Assembly (NCBI GenBank): GCA_964390555.1
Contig: CAYMJU010000205.1
Coordinates: forward strand, 1-64,000
Length of the DNA stretch: 64,000 nt
Direction of reading: 5' to 3'
Source: CAVTWS01 sp964390555
GTDB lineage: Bacteria > Actinomycetota > Acidimicrobiia > Acidimicrobiales > SHLQ01
Shown here: piece after piece, positions 36,137 through 45,103 of the stretch
Position numbering within the stretch: position 1 is the first letter of the stretch
Layout: each line of letters opens with the position of its first letter
The notes under the pieces: generated by a model
Database searches by the model: none
What the model was told of the DNA's origin: nothing
What the model saw: only the letters and a program-made list of their open reading frames with translations
Program-made: the position numbers and the translations under genes

Positions 36137-38806
36137 TCACGCCTTGGCCTCGGCCCATGACGGACCGAAGGCCAATTCCACGGCCAGCGGTACCCGGAGG
36201 TCGAACGCACCGGACAGCACGTCCAGCACCATCGCAGCCGCGGCCTCGTGTTCGGCGGGCACCACTTCAAGGATGACCTCGTCGTGCACTTGCAGGATCA
36301 GCCGGCTCTTCATCTTGGTCGCCTCGAGCGCAGAGTCGAGCCGGACCAGCGCCACTTTGAAGATGTCGGCCGCCAAACCCTGGATGCCGGCATTCATCGC
36401 CTGGCGTTCACCGGCCTGGCGGATGCGGAAGTTGCTCGATGCCAGCTCGGGAATCCGGCGGCGCCGGCCGAACAAGGTCTCGGTGTACCCGCGCTGGCGC
36501 GCCTCGTCGACAGTGCGCTCCATGTACGCCTTCACCGCCGGGTAGGCGTCGAAGTAGGCGTTCAGGATGAGCGCAGCCTCGTCGGTCGCGATCCCGAGCC
36601 GCTGGCCGAGGCCATAGGCCTCCATGCCGTAGGCCAGGCCGTAGCTCACCATCTTGGCCTTGGACCGCATCTCGAACGTCACGTCGTGGGGCGCCACGCC
36701 GAACACGCCCGATGCCACCGCACGGTGGATGTCATCGCCGTGCTCGAAGGCGGCGATCAGCCCCGGGTCCTCGGCGAGGTGGGCGATGCAACGCAGCTCG
36801 ATCTGGTTGTAGTCGGCCACGAGCAGCTCGTAGCCGGGCGCGGCGACGAACGCCTTGCGGAATCGCCGACCCAGCTCGGAGCGCACCGGGATGTTGTGGA
36901 GGTTCGGGGCGTCGGAGCTGAGCCGCCCCGTTCGGGCCACGGTCTGGTTGAACGTGGCTCGGATGCGGTGATCGGGTTGAACCTCGGCGAGCAGCCCCTC
37001 GCCATAGGTCGACCGCAACTTCTCGACCTCGCGGTAGTCGAGCAGGTGATCGACGATCGGGTGTTGGCCCCGAAGCTTCTCGAGCGCGATGGCGTCGGTC
37101 GAGTACCCGGTCTTCGTCTTTTTCTGCGTCGCCAAGCCGAGCTTCTCGAACAGGATCACTGCGAGCTGCTTGGTGGAGTTGACATTGAAGTCCTCGCCGG
37201 CGTCGGCCAGGACCGCCGATCGAAGCCTCTCGGCCTCGGCGGCCAGCTCGTCGCGCAGGCGACCGAGCTCTTCGCTGTCGATGCCGACGCCGACGCGTTC
37301 CATCTTGGCCAGCACTCGCACAAGGGGCAGCTCGACCTCGCGTTCGAGACGGTCGAGGCCCTGGGCGACCAGTGCGTCTCGGAGCGGACCGATCAGCCGC
37401 TCGACCGCCAGGGCCCGACGGGCCGCTAACAGTGACGGCGCGACCGTCGCACTGTCGAAATCGAACTGACCCTCGCCTGCGGCACCTTCGGCGGGTAGGG
37501 CCAGGCCCGCGTACCGGGTGAGCAGTTCGTCGAGCAGGTAACGGTTCTCGGCCGGATCGAGCAGGTAGGCGGCGATCTGGGTGTCGAGGCCGATCCGCCG
37601 GAGATCGATGCCGACATCGAGCAGGTCTACGACGAGCGGCTTCAGGGCGTGGCCGGCTACCTCCCGACCGTTGTCGCCGAGGACCGCTCCGAGCGCCGCC
37701 GCCACCCGGGTGTCACGGAGCGTGGCGCTCGGTATCCAGGCCACCTCGGCCACCTCGGCATCGGTGACGAGCGCCAAACCGTCGGTCAGGCCGGCATCGG
37801 AGACCCCGACCGACAGGCGGCCCGGCATCGCCGCGAGTCCCTCGAGCAGGTCGACGGCCTCGCCGATCCCGGCCACCATGACCACCTCGGCTTCGAGCAC
37901 ACCGATTCCCGCTGCCGCTGTTCCACCGAGCTCGATCCCGAACGCCTCGCGCAGTCGGTCGGCAAAGGAGTGGAACTCGAGAAAGTCGAACAGTGCCCTC
38001 ACTGCGTCGATGTCGACCGCGCCCGAACGCAGATCGGTCAGATCGACAGAGAGCTCGAGGTCGCGGACGAGGACCATGATCTCGGCGTTGCGGCGCACGT
38101 CGGCTTCGGCCCCGACCAAGTTCTCTCGCAACTTCGGTGTCTGCTCCGCCACGTGCGCGTAGATTCCGTCGAGGTCGCCGTAGGCGTTCACCAGCTTGGC
38201 CGCCGTCTTCTCACCGACGCCAGGTGCTCCCGGCAAGTTGTCGCTGGGGTCACCGCGAAGCGACGCGTAGATCACGTAGTCGCGCGGGTGCACGCCGGTG
38301 CGATCCACGATGCCGGCCTCGTCGTACATGGCGTACTCGGACACGCCACGCTTGTTGTAGAGCACCCGCACGTGCGGATCTTCGACGAGCTGGTAGCTGT
38401 CGCGATCGCCGGTGACGATGATCACGTCGTCACCCCGATCGCGCGCCCGGGTGGCGAGTGTGGCGATCACGTCGTCGGCTTCGAACCCGGCGATCTCGAC
38501 CGTCGGGATGGCCAACGTGTCGACGACCTGTCGCACGAGGCCCATCTGTTGGCGCAGGATGTCGGGCGCCGCCTGGCGCTGGGCCTTGTACTGGTCGTAG
38601 CGCTTGTGGCGAAACGTCGGTTCGGGGCGATCGAAGGCCACCGCGACCCCGTCGGGCCGGTGGTCACGGACCAGGTTCAATAGCATCGACGTGAAGCCGT
38701 AGACGGCGTTGGTGACCTGGCCCGATGCCGTCGCGAGGTCGGTCGGCAGGGCGAAGAACGCTCGATATGTGAGGGAGTTCCCGTCGATCAGCAGGTAGGT
38801 CGCCAT
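36137..38806 (-). CDS. polA: DNA polymerase I
   Basis: An 889-residue polymerase for repair and Okazaki-fragment processing. The N-terminal 5'-nuclease domain is complete (LLIDGNSLTYRAFFALP, FEADDVIATLA, IVTGDRDSYQL, GDPSDNLPGAPGVGEKTA). In the middle proofreading domain the DTET-type catalytic motif is absent (LSVGVSDAGL stands there), so 3'-5' exonuclease is probably inactive. Polymerase motif A is VADYNQIELR, motif B is KAKMVSYGLAYGMEAYG with Tyr at the position of E. coli Phe762, and motif C is QVHDEVILE. Both traits are as in mycobacterial Pol I. Confidence 0.96.
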   Translation of the reverse strand: MATYLLIDGNSLTYRAFFALPTDLATASGQVTNAVYGFTSMLLNLVRDHRPDGVAVAFDRPEPTFRHKRYDQYKAQRQAAPDILRQQMGLVRQVVDTLAIPTVEIAGFEADDVIATLATRARDRGDDVIIVTGDRDSYQLVEDPHVRVLYNKRGVSEYAMYDEAGIVDRTGVHPRDYVIYASLRGDPSDNLPGAPGVGEKTAAKLVNAYGDLDGIYAHVAEQTPKLRENLVGAEADVRRNAEIMVLVRDLELSVDLTDLRSGAVDIDAVRALFDFLEFHSFADRLREAFGIELGGTAAAGIGVLEAEVVMVAGIGEAVDLLEGLAAMPGRLSVGVSDAGLTDGLALVTDAEVAEVAWIPSATLRDTRVAAALGAVLGDNGREVAGHALKPLVVDLLDVGIDLRRIGLDTQIAAYLLDPAENRYLLDELLTRYAGLALPAEGAAGEGQFDFDSATVAPSLLAARRALAVERLIGPLRDALVAQGLDRLEREVELPLVRVLAKMERVGVGIDSEELGRLRDELAAEAERLRSAVLADAGEDFNVNSTKQLAVILFEKLGLATQKKTKTGYSTDAIALEKLRGQHPIVDHLLDYREVEKLRSTYGEGLLAEVQPDHRIRATFNQTVARTGRLSSDAPNLHNIPVRSELGRRFRKAFVAAPGYELLVADYNQIELRCIAHLAEDPGLIAAFEHGDDIHRAVASGVFGVAPHDVTFEMRSKAKMVSYGLAYGMEAYGLGQRLGIATDEAALILNAYFDAYPAVKAYMERTVDEARQRGYTETLFGRRRRIPELASSNFRIRQAGERQAMNAGIQGLAADIFKVALVRLDSALEATKMKSRLILQVHDEVILEVVPAEHEAAAAMVLDVLSGAFDLRVPLAVELAFGPSWAEAKA

Positions 38807-38853
38807 CGCGCCCGACGCTACCTACTAAGAACACGCGCGCCACTAGCACGCGC

Positions 38854-39498
38854 CTAGCCCGGTGCGTGCGGCGGCGATTCCTCGGCCGAGATCGCCCCCG
38901 ACAAGACGTCCGCTGCCACCGCGGCGATGGTCCGGCGCTGTGACATCGCCGCGCGCTGGACGAATCCAAACGCCGCCGACTCGGTCATGCCGTGGTCGTC
39001 CATGAGTTTGCCCTTCGCCCGGTCGAGCAACTTGCGCGTCGCCAGTTGGTCGCCGAGCCGAGACGCCTCGGCGGCCACAGCCCGGTGCTCGCGGTGGCGA
39101 GCGAGAGCGATCTCGACGGCGGGAACCAGTTCGTGGCGCTGGAACGGCTTGACCAGGAAACCCAGCGCGCCGGCGTCGGCCGCCTCGGCCACCAGGTCCC
39201 GCTGGCTGAACGCTGTGAGCACCAGCACCGCGGTCGTGCCGAGGGCAGTGATCCGTCGAGCCGCGCTCAACCCGTCGAGTCCGGGCATCTTGATGTCGAG
39301 GATGGCGACGTCGGGAGCGAGCCGTTCGGCCAGCGCGACGGCCTCGTCGCCATTCCCGGTGTCGGCGACGATCTCGTAGCCCTCCTCGGTCAGGGTCTCG
39401 GCCAGGTCGAGGCGGATGATCGCCTCGTCCTCAGCGAGTAGCACCCGGATCGGGCCGGGCACACCTTTCGCCCTCGATGGGGGCTGCGTCGCCGTCAT
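38854..39498 (-). CDS. pdtaR: ANTAR-domain response regulator, PdtaR-like
   Basis: A 214-residue regulator acting on RNA rather than DNA. The receiver has LLAEDEAIIRLDLAE, phospho-acceptor Asp in VAILDIKMPGLDG, LVLTAFSQ and FLVKPF. The C-terminal ANTAR domain (about 140-205: KLLDRAKGKLMDDHGMTESA followed by AAMSQRRTIAAVA) binds paired hexaloop hairpins to prevent termination. The place next to polA and rpsA matches PdtaR (Rv1626) of Mycobacterium. The cognate PdtaS kinase is not in this window. Its start overlaps the stop of the small upstream gene by four bases (ATGA). Confidence 0.9.
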   Translation of the reverse strand: MTATQPPSRAKGVPGPIRVLLAEDEAIIRLDLAETLTEEGYEIVADTGNGDEAVALAERLAPDVAILDIKMPGLDGLSAARRITALGTTAVLVLTAFSQRDLVAEAADAGALGFLVKPFQRHELVPAVEIALARHREHRAVAAEASRLGDQLATRKLLDRAKGKLMDDHGMTESAAFGFVQRAAMSQRRTIAAVAADVLSGAISAEESPPHAPG

Positions 39499-39782
39499 TG
39501 CGCCCCCAGCCAGTCGAGGAGCTCGTCTTGGCGAGCCTCGAGCGACGCTATCTCGGCCGTCACCCGGTCTCGATGCCGGCGCATGGCGACGAGATGCTTG
39601 CGCGACTCGCTACCCTCGCCGGCCGCCGTGGGGTCGTCGGACACCAGTGCCCGGATCGAGTCGTAGTCGGCATCATCGGCGAATTGTGTGAGCTGCTCGT
39701 CGGTGACCGCCAGATCCGCTCGCAGGCGACGCAACCGACTGGTCACGCCGCGCAGGCGCCGCTCGATCAGGAACCTCGGCAT
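39495..39782 (-). CDS. Small coiled-coil protein of unknown function, coupled to pdtaR-like gene
   Basis: A 95-residue charged protein, almost entirely predicted helix with heptad-like hydrophobic spacing (RLRGVTSRLRRLRADLAVTD and HRDRVTAEIASLEARQDELL). I recognise no enzyme motif. It precedes the ANTAR regulator with an ATGA overlap, so the two are translated together. Together with that tight coupling it may be a helper or adaptor of the regulator, which is inference. It heads the leftward transcript and is divergent from glnS. Confidence 0.75.
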   Translation of the reverse strand: MPRFLIERRLRGVTSRLRRLRADLAVTDEQLTQFADDADYDSIRALVSDDPTAAGEGSESRKHLVAMRRHRDRVTAEIASLEARQDELLDWLGAQ

Positions 39783-39965
39783 GACGCAATCCTACGGCCC
39801 GTCACGCGACGCTCCGGTCGTGTTGACGGTGGCGGAGAGCAGTTGAGGGTCAGCTCGTCGGTGCTGGTGCGGGGGTAGGTCTGGTACCCGAGAGAGGTGA
39901 ACCGCTCGAGGCGTTGCCTAGCGTGCCGAGCACGACGTCCCCCGACCCCTACAGTTCAACGTGCC

Positions 39966-41660
39966 ATGACCGATACCCCGACCACCCAGGCGACCAGCAA
40001 CTCGGGCACCGATTTCATCCGCGACCTGATCCGGGCCGACAACGAGGCCGGCACCTACAGCGGGCGCGTGCAGACCCGGTTCCCGCCCGAACCGAACGGC
40101 CACCTGCACATCGGCCACGCCAAGTCGATCTGCTTGAACTTCGGCGCGGCGGCCGAGTTTGGCGGCTCGTGCAATCTCCGCTTCGACGACACCAACCCCA
40201 TCACCGAGGACGAGGACTTCGTGCGCGGCATCGAGGCGGCCGTGGCCTGGCTGGGCTTCACCCCGAGCGGGCCCGCCCGCTTCGCCTCGGACTACTTCGA
40301 GCAGCTCTACGCCTGGGCCGAGTCGCTCGTCGAGCAGGGGCTGGCCTACGTCGACGACCAGGATGCCGAAGCCATCTCGGCCACCCGTGGCAGCTTCACC
40401 CGGCCCGGCACCGACAGCCCGTACCGGGACCGCAGCACCGAGGAGAACCTCGATCTGTTCCGACGGATGAGGGCGGGCGAGTTCGCAGATGGGGCGCGGG
40501 TCCTGCGGGCACGGATAGACATGGCCCAGCCCAACATGTCCATGCGCGATCCGGTGCTCTACCGCATCCGCCGGGCCCATCACTTCCGCACCGCCGACAC
40601 GTGGTGCATCTACCCGACCTACGACTGGGCGCACGGCCAGTCCGACGCCATCGAAGGCGTCACCCATTCGTTGTGCACGCTCGAGTTCGACGTGCACCGC
40701 CCGCTCTACGACTGGTGCCTCGACCACCTCGACCTGCCCGGTGACCGGCCCCGCCAGACCGAGTTCGCCCGGCTCAACCTGACCCACACCGTGCTGTCGA
40801 AGCGGAAGTTGGCGCAGCTCGTCGACGACGGTCACGTCGACGGGTGGGACGATCCCCGCATGCCCACCTTGTCGGGGCTCCAGCGCCGCGGCTATTCGGC
40901 AGCCGCCATCCGGGAGTTCTGCGGCCACATCGGCGTGGCGCGGGTCAACGGGGTGCACGAGATCGAGCTGCTCGAGTCGTTCGTGCGTGACGAGCTGAAC
41001 CGCATCGCTCTCCGTCGCACTGCCGTGCTCCGGCCGATCCGGCTGGTGATCGAGAACTGGCCCGAAGGCATCGTCGAGATGCGCCGGGCCGTGAACAACC
41101 CCGAGGACCCGTCCGCGGGCGAGCGCGACGTCGCGTTCTCCGGTGAGCTCTACATCGACCGCGACGACTTCATGCTCGATCCGCCGCCGAAGTACTACCG
41201 CCTGACCCCCGGGCGTGAGGTCCGGTTGCGCTACGGCTACTTCATCCGCTGCGTCGGCGTCGTGACCGACACGGCCGGGGAGGTGGTCGAGCTGCGCTGC
41301 ACGTACGACCCCGACACCAGTGGGGGGCAAGCGCCCGACGGGCGCAAGGTCAAAGCCACCATCCATTGGCTTTCGGCCGCCCATGCCGTGCCGGCCACCG
41401 TCGCGTTGTACGACCGGCTGTTCACCGATCCTCATCCCGACGCCCACGACGGCGTCGACCCGCTCAGCTTCGTGAATCCGGCTTCGCGGGAGCTCCTCAC
41501 CGGTGCCTTCGTCGAACCGGCCATGGCCCACATCGCACCCGGTGGCCACGTCCAGTTCGAGCGCATCGGGTACTTCGCCGCCGACCTCGACACGCCGGGT
41601 CTGTTCCACCGCACGGTAGGGCTCAAGGACGAGTGGGCCCGGGTAAAGAATCGGGGCTGA
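39966..41660 (+). CDS. glnS: Glutaminyl-tRNA synthetase
   Basis: A 564-residue class I synthetase charging tRNA-Gln directly. ATG 39966 starts just before TDTPTTQATSNSGTDFIRD; an upstream in-frame start at 39897 has no family support. HIGH is HIGH at residues 48-51 in PPEPNGHLHIGHAK. The KMSKS equivalent is VLSKRK near 275. LRFDDTNP and the tRNA-acceptor-binding segment YPTYDWAHGQSDAIEGVTHS are GlnRS-specific. The two beta-barrel anticodon domains follow to the end. Most actinobacteria instead make Gln-tRNA by the GatCAB route, so an ancestral transfer is likely. It runs opposite to its left neighbours. Confidence 0.95.
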   Translation: MTDTPTTQATSNSGTDFIRDLIRADNEAGTYSGRVQTRFPPEPNGHLHIGHAKSICLNFGAAAEFGGSCNLRFDDTNPITEDEDFVRGIEAAVAWLGFTPSGPARFASDYFEQLYAWAESLVEQGLAYVDDQDAEAISATRGSFTRPGTDSPYRDRSTEENLDLFRRMRAGEFADGARVLRARIDMAQPNMSMRDPVLYRIRRAHHFRTADTWCIYPTYDWAHGQSDAIEGVTHSLCTLEFDVHRPLYDWCLDHLDLPGDRPRQTEFARLNLTHTVLSKRKLAQLVDDGHVDGWDDPRMPTLSGLQRRGYSAAAIREFCGHIGVARVNGVHEIELLESFVRDELNRIALRRTAVLRPIRLVIENWPEGIVEMRRAVNNPEDPSAGERDVAFSGELYIDRDDFMLDPPPKYYRLTPGREVRLRYGYFIRCVGVVTDTAGEVVELRCTYDPDTSGGQAPDGRKVKATIHWLSAAHAVPATVALYDRLFTDPHPDAHDGVDPLSFVNPASRELLTGAFVEPAMAHIAPGGHVQFERIGYFAADLDTPGLFHRTVGLKDEWARVKNRG

Positions 41661-41791
41661 CCGTCGCGCCTGGTCGACCACGAGAGGGCAGGCGGCGAGG
41701 ATGATCACCCGAGAGCAGTGGTAAGGCCGCTGTTCACCAGGTCATAGCCTGGAACTCGTGGTTGCCGGCGGTCTCGACCTCATCGGTGAGG

Positions 41792-41874
41792 TGCCCGGGG
41801 TGGGACTTGAACCCACACGCCCTTTCGGACAAGGGATTTTGAGTCCCCCGCGTCTGCCATTCCGCCACCCGGGC
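41792..41874 (-). tRNA. tRNA-Leu (anticodon CAA)
   Basis: An 83-base tRNA on the minus strand. The acceptor stem GCCCGGG pairs with CCCGGGC, followed by discriminator A; the CCA is not encoded. The anticodon arm has loop CTCAAAA closed by GGGGA/TCCCT, giving anticodon CAA (reads UUG). A long variable arm (about 14 bases around CTTGTCCGAAAGGG) and the T arm GGGTTCAAGTCCC mark a class II tRNA. Confidence 0.93.
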
Positions 41875-41905
41875 ACGAGTGACGGCGAAAGCGTAGCCTT
41901 CGGGC

Positions 41906-42040
41906 GTGGCAGTCGGCACTCGCTCTCGCTGGGGGACCTGGCTTATCGTCGTGGCCCTGGCTGCCGCGATCGCGATCTGGCGCCGGCGCCGAATCGACCA
42001 GGCCGAGCGGACCCTCGGCATCGGACGCCATCGCCGTTGA
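41906..42040 (+). CDS. Possible small membrane protein, 44 residues
   Basis: A GTG-started frame encoding 44 residues: a polar N terminus with GTRSRWG, one hydrophobic segment TWLIVVALAAAIAIW, then a basic stretch RRRRID and a tail ending RHRR. A single-pass membrane protein with the basic end inside is plausible. It lies between the tRNA and fabD. There is no strong ribosome site and no homologue I recognise, so it may be chance. Confidence 0.35.
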   Translation: MAVGTRSRWGTWLIVVALAAAIAIWRRRRIDQAERTLGIGRHRR

Positions 42041-42059
42041 GCCTCGTGGGTCGTCCGGT

Positions 42060-42080
42060 CACGTAACGGTAATGTAACGT
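42060..42080. promoter_or_regulatory. Direct repeat upstream of fabD
   Basis: GTAACG occurs twice in CGTAACGGTAATGTAACG, 11 bases apart (one helical turn), about 60 bases before the fabD start. AT content is raised compared with the surroundings. Streptomyces fab operons are known to be activated by the FasR regulator upstream of fabD; this could be an equivalent binding site or part of the promoter, but I cannot match it to a known consensus. Confidence 0.3.
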
Positions 42081-42130
42081 TTGTCCATCGACGTGGGCCA
42101 TACTCGACCCAGCACCGCTGGAGGCCGCTT

Positions 42131-43306
42131 GTGATCGTGTTCACCTATCCGGGTCAGGGCTCCCAGAAGCCCGGCATGGGCGAAGCCTGGGTCGACCATC
42201 CGTCGTGGGAACTCGTCTCCGAGGCGTCCGAGGCTGCCGGTCGCGATGTTGCTGGGCTGTTGTTGTACGCCGATGCCGAGGAACTGCGCCAGACCCGCAA
42301 CGCCCAGCTATCGACGTTCGTACTGAGCTTGGTCGTGCTCGACGCGGTCGAGCGAGTGGGCGTGTCCGCGGCGGGCCACGCTGGGCACTCCCTCGGCGAG
42401 TACACCGCCCTCACCTCGTCGGGCGCCCTCGACTTCGCCGACGCCGTGAGGCTGGTCGCCGAGCGGGGCGACGCCATGCAAGCCGCGGCCGATGAGCGCG
42501 ACGGGACCATGGCGGCGGTGCTCGGACTGGACGACGAGCAGATCGACATCGCCTGTCACCGCGTGATGGGCGATGTCTGGATCGCCAACTACAACGCCCC
42601 CGGCCAGACCGTCATTGCCGGCACGCCAGAGGGCGTCGAGAAGGCCGGGGTGATCTGCAAAGAGCTGGGCGCCAAGCGGTCGGTGGCCTTACCGGTCGGC
42701 GGCGCGTTCCACACGCCGCTGATGGCTCCCGCCCGCGACCGGCTGCGCAAGGCGATCGAGACCACCGAGATCCGCGTTCCCGACGGGGTCCTGGTGGCCA
42801 ACGTCGATGCCCAGCCCCACGACAACCCCGCCGAGTGGCAAGCGCTGCTCACCGCGCAACTGTGCAGCCCGGTGCGCTGGCGCCAAACTCTGCGCACCCT
42901 TGCCGACGCCGGCTTCACCACTTACGTCGAGATCGGGCCCGGCACGGTGCTGACCGGTCTGGCCAAGCGGACCCTCGACGGACCTCGGACGATCTCGGTG
43001 TCGACACCCGGTGAGCTCGACACCATGCTCGAGGTGCTGTCGAGCCACCCCCAGACCGACCTCGGACGCCACGAGGGGGAGCATCTCTTCGCCACTGAAC
43101 GCCTGGTCGTGAGCCCCGGTGCAGGCGTGTTCACCGCGGAAGCGGCCTGGCCGCCGGGAACGATCATCGAGGCCGGGCAGCTCGTCGGGCGAGTCGGATC
43201 GCTCGAGGTCCGGTCCCCGTTCCGGGGCCAGCTCATGGGGTTCCTCGCCGTCGATGGCGAGAGGGTCACCGCGAGCGAGCCGATCTGCTGGCTGCGCGCC
43301 CACTAG
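42131..43306 (+). CDS. fabD: Malonyl-CoA:ACP transacylase with C-terminal biotinyl/lipoyl-like domain
   Basis: A 391-residue protein starting at GTG, with GGAGG six bases upstream. Residues 1-300 are a complete FabD: the oxyanion segment TYPGQGSQ (5-12), nucleophile Ser87 in GHSLGE, Arg in AERGDAMQ, and His in GAFHTPLM near 196. It loads malonyl groups onto ACP. Residues about 315-391 are additional and look like a biotinyl/lipoyl hammerhead fold (PPGTIIEAGQLVGRVGSLEV, RSPFRGQLMGFLAVDGERV). The acceptor lysine is missing; Glu-Val-Arg occupies the turn. A normal FabD is about 310 residues, so this is a true extension. It begins the fab operon. Confidence 0.9.
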   Translation: MIVFTYPGQGSQKPGMGEAWVDHPSWELVSEASEAAGRDVAGLLLYADAEELRQTRNAQLSTFVLSLVVLDAVERVGVSAAGHAGHSLGEYTALTSSGALDFADAVRLVAERGDAMQAAADERDGTMAAVLGLDDEQIDIACHRVMGDVWIANYNAPGQTVIAGTPEGVEKAGVICKELGAKRSVALPVGGAFHTPLMAPARDRLRKAIETTEIRVPDGVLVANVDAQPHDNPAEWQALLTAQLCSPVRWRQTLRTLADAGFTTYVEIGPGTVLTGLAKRTLDGPRTISVSTPGELDTMLEVLSSHPQTDLGRHEGEHLFATERLVVSPGAGVFTAEAAWPPGTIIEAGQLVGRVGSLEVRSPFRGQLMGFLAVDGERVTASEPICWLRAH

Positions 43307-43343
43307 CGTCCGCAGCTAGCAGCGCTCAACGAGGAGGACAGCC

Positions 43344-44291
43344 ATGGCGAGAGCACGCATCACTGGATGGGGTTCGTCGCTTCCCGAGAAGGTGCTCACC
43401 AATGAGGACCTCGCCGCGACGCTCGACACGTCGGATTCCTGGATACGCGAGCGCACCGGGATCGCCGAGCGCCGGGTGGGTGGGGTGGTGAGCACCATGG
43501 CGATCGAAGCGGCGCGGATCGCCATGGACCGCGCTGGGGTCGGCCCCGCCGACATCGACTTCTTGATTCTGGCCACCACTTCTCCCGACCAGATGATCCC
43601 CGGATCGTCGGCCACCGTTCAGGCCGAGCTCGGCCTCAACTGCGGGGCCCACGACCTCAACGCCGCCTGCTCGGCGTTCGTGTACGCCCTAGTCGAGGCG
43701 GCGGCGTTCGTCGAGGCCGGCATGTACCAGCGCGTGCTCGTCTGCGCCGCCGACGCGCTCTCTGAGTGGACCGATTGGACCGACCGCGGCACGGCGATCC
43801 TGTTTGCCGACGGTGGCGGGGCCGTGGTCCTCGAGCGCGACGACGAGTATCCCTGTGTGATGGGCTTCGACCTCGGCTGCGACGGTACGGCGCGACACAT
43901 CCTCTACGCCGACCACGGCGGCAAGCTGACCATGGACGGGCGCGAGGTTTTCCGGCGCGCCGTTCGAGCCATGGTCGGATCGTCCGAGAAGGCCATGGCC
44001 AGGGCCGGCGTCACGATCGACGACATCGATTGGATCCTGCCTCACCAAGCGAACATCCGGATCATCGAGAGTGCAACCGAGAAGCTCGGCGCCAAGCCCG
44101 AGCAGTCGATCTCGGTCCTGAGCAACACCGGCAACACCTCGGCGGCGTCGATCCCGCTGGCCCTCGACGCCGCGGTGGACGACGGACGCATCAAGTCCGG
44201 CGACCTGCTGTTGCTAACGGGATTCGGTGCCGGCATGACGTGGGCCAGCGCCGTGGTCCGCTGGCAGCCGTCGACGCCCGACCATGGCTGA
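43344..44291 (+). CDS. fabH: Beta-ketoacyl-ACP synthase III
   Basis: A 315-residue condensing enzyme that starts fatty acid chains from an acyl-CoA and malonyl-ACP. The catalytic triad is visible: Cys in LNAACSAFVYAL near 112, His in ILPHQANIR near 238, and Asn in SNTGNTSAASIPLAL near 267. The N terminus ITGWGSSLPEKVLTNEDL is normal. GAGGAGG precedes the ATG by about seven bases. It overlaps fabG by eight bases, indicating coupled expression. Confidence 0.95.
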   Translation: MARARITGWGSSLPEKVLTNEDLAATLDTSDSWIRERTGIAERRVGGVVSTMAIEAARIAMDRAGVGPADIDFLILATTSPDQMIPGSSATVQAELGLNCGAHDLNAACSAFVYALVEAAAFVEAGMYQRVLVCAADALSEWTDWTDRGTAILFADGGGAVVLERDDEYPCVMGFDLGCDGTARHILYADHGGKLTMDGREVFRRAVRAMVGSSEKAMARAGVTIDDIDWILPHQANIRIIESATEKLGAKPEQSISVLSNTGNTSAASIPLALDAAVDDGRIKSGDLLLLTGFGAGMTWASAVVRWQPSTPDHG

Positions 44292-45021
44292 CACCACAGC
44301 GACGGTCACGGGCCGCGTCGTCCTCGTGACCGGCGGCAACCGGGGTATCGGACTGGCCATCGCCCGATCGTTCGCCGCCGCCGGCTACCGGGTCGCGGTG
44401 ACATGTCGATCTGCTCCGCCCCCCGACGTCGTCGAGGCCGGCCTGCTCGCCGTGACGTGCGACGTCACCGACGAGGCCCAGGTCGACGCCGCGTTCGGCG
44501 AGGTCGAGTCCGAGCTCGGCCCCGTCGAGATCGTTGTGAGCAACGCCGGGATCACCCGCGACACGCTTGTTCTGCGGATGAAGGAGTCCGACTTCACCGA
44601 CGTCATCGACGCCAACCTCACCGGCGGGTTCCGAGTCGCCAAGCGGGCGGTGAGATCGATGATGAAGGCCCGGTTCGGGCGCATCATCTTCATCTCCTCT
44701 GTCGCCGGCATCGGCGGGCAGGCCGGCCAGGCCAACTACGCCGCGTCGAAGGCCGGCCTTACCGGGCTGGCCCGGTCGCTCGCCAAGGAGTTCGGGTCCC
44801 GCGGGATCACCGTCAACGTCGTCGCCCCCGGTCCCATCGACACCGACATGCTCGACGCTCTCACCGACGACCAGCGATCCGCATTGGTCGCGATGGTCCC
44901 AGTTGGGCGAGCCGGCACACCCGGCGAGATCGCCGCCGCGGTGCGCTTCCTCGCCAGCGACGATGCATCGTACGTCACCGGTGTGGTGCTGCCGGTCGAC
45001 GGCGGCATCGCCATGGGCTGA
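44284..45021 (+). CDS. fabG: 3-oxoacyl-ACP reductase
   Basis: A 245-residue short-chain dehydrogenase that reduces beta-ketoacyl-ACP with NADPH. Cofactor motif GGNRGIGLAI near residue 18, NAG in VSNAGITRD, catalytic Ser in IFISSVAGIGGQ and Tyr-Lys in NYAASKAGL. The C terminus LPVDGGIAMG is typical of FabG. It sits between fabH and acpP in a normal fatty acid operon. Confidence 0.94.
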   Translation: MADTTATVTGRVVLVTGGNRGIGLAIARSFAAAGYRVAVTCRSAPPPDVVEAGLLAVTCDVTDEAQVDAAFGEVESELGPVEIVVSNAGITRDTLVLRMKESDFTDVIDANLTGGFRVAKRAVRSMMKARFGRIIFISSVAGIGGQAGQANYAASKAGLTGLARSLAKEFGSRGITVNVVAPGPIDTDMLDALTDDQRSALVAMVPVGRAGTPGEIAAAVRFLASDDASYVTGVVLPVDGGIAMG

Positions 45022-45103
45022 GTCTGAGACTGAAGGCGTCACCGGATAGGATTTGGACCGATCATCCAGCCACAGGGGCCGGTTGAAACTGAAAGGCCAC
45101 AGC

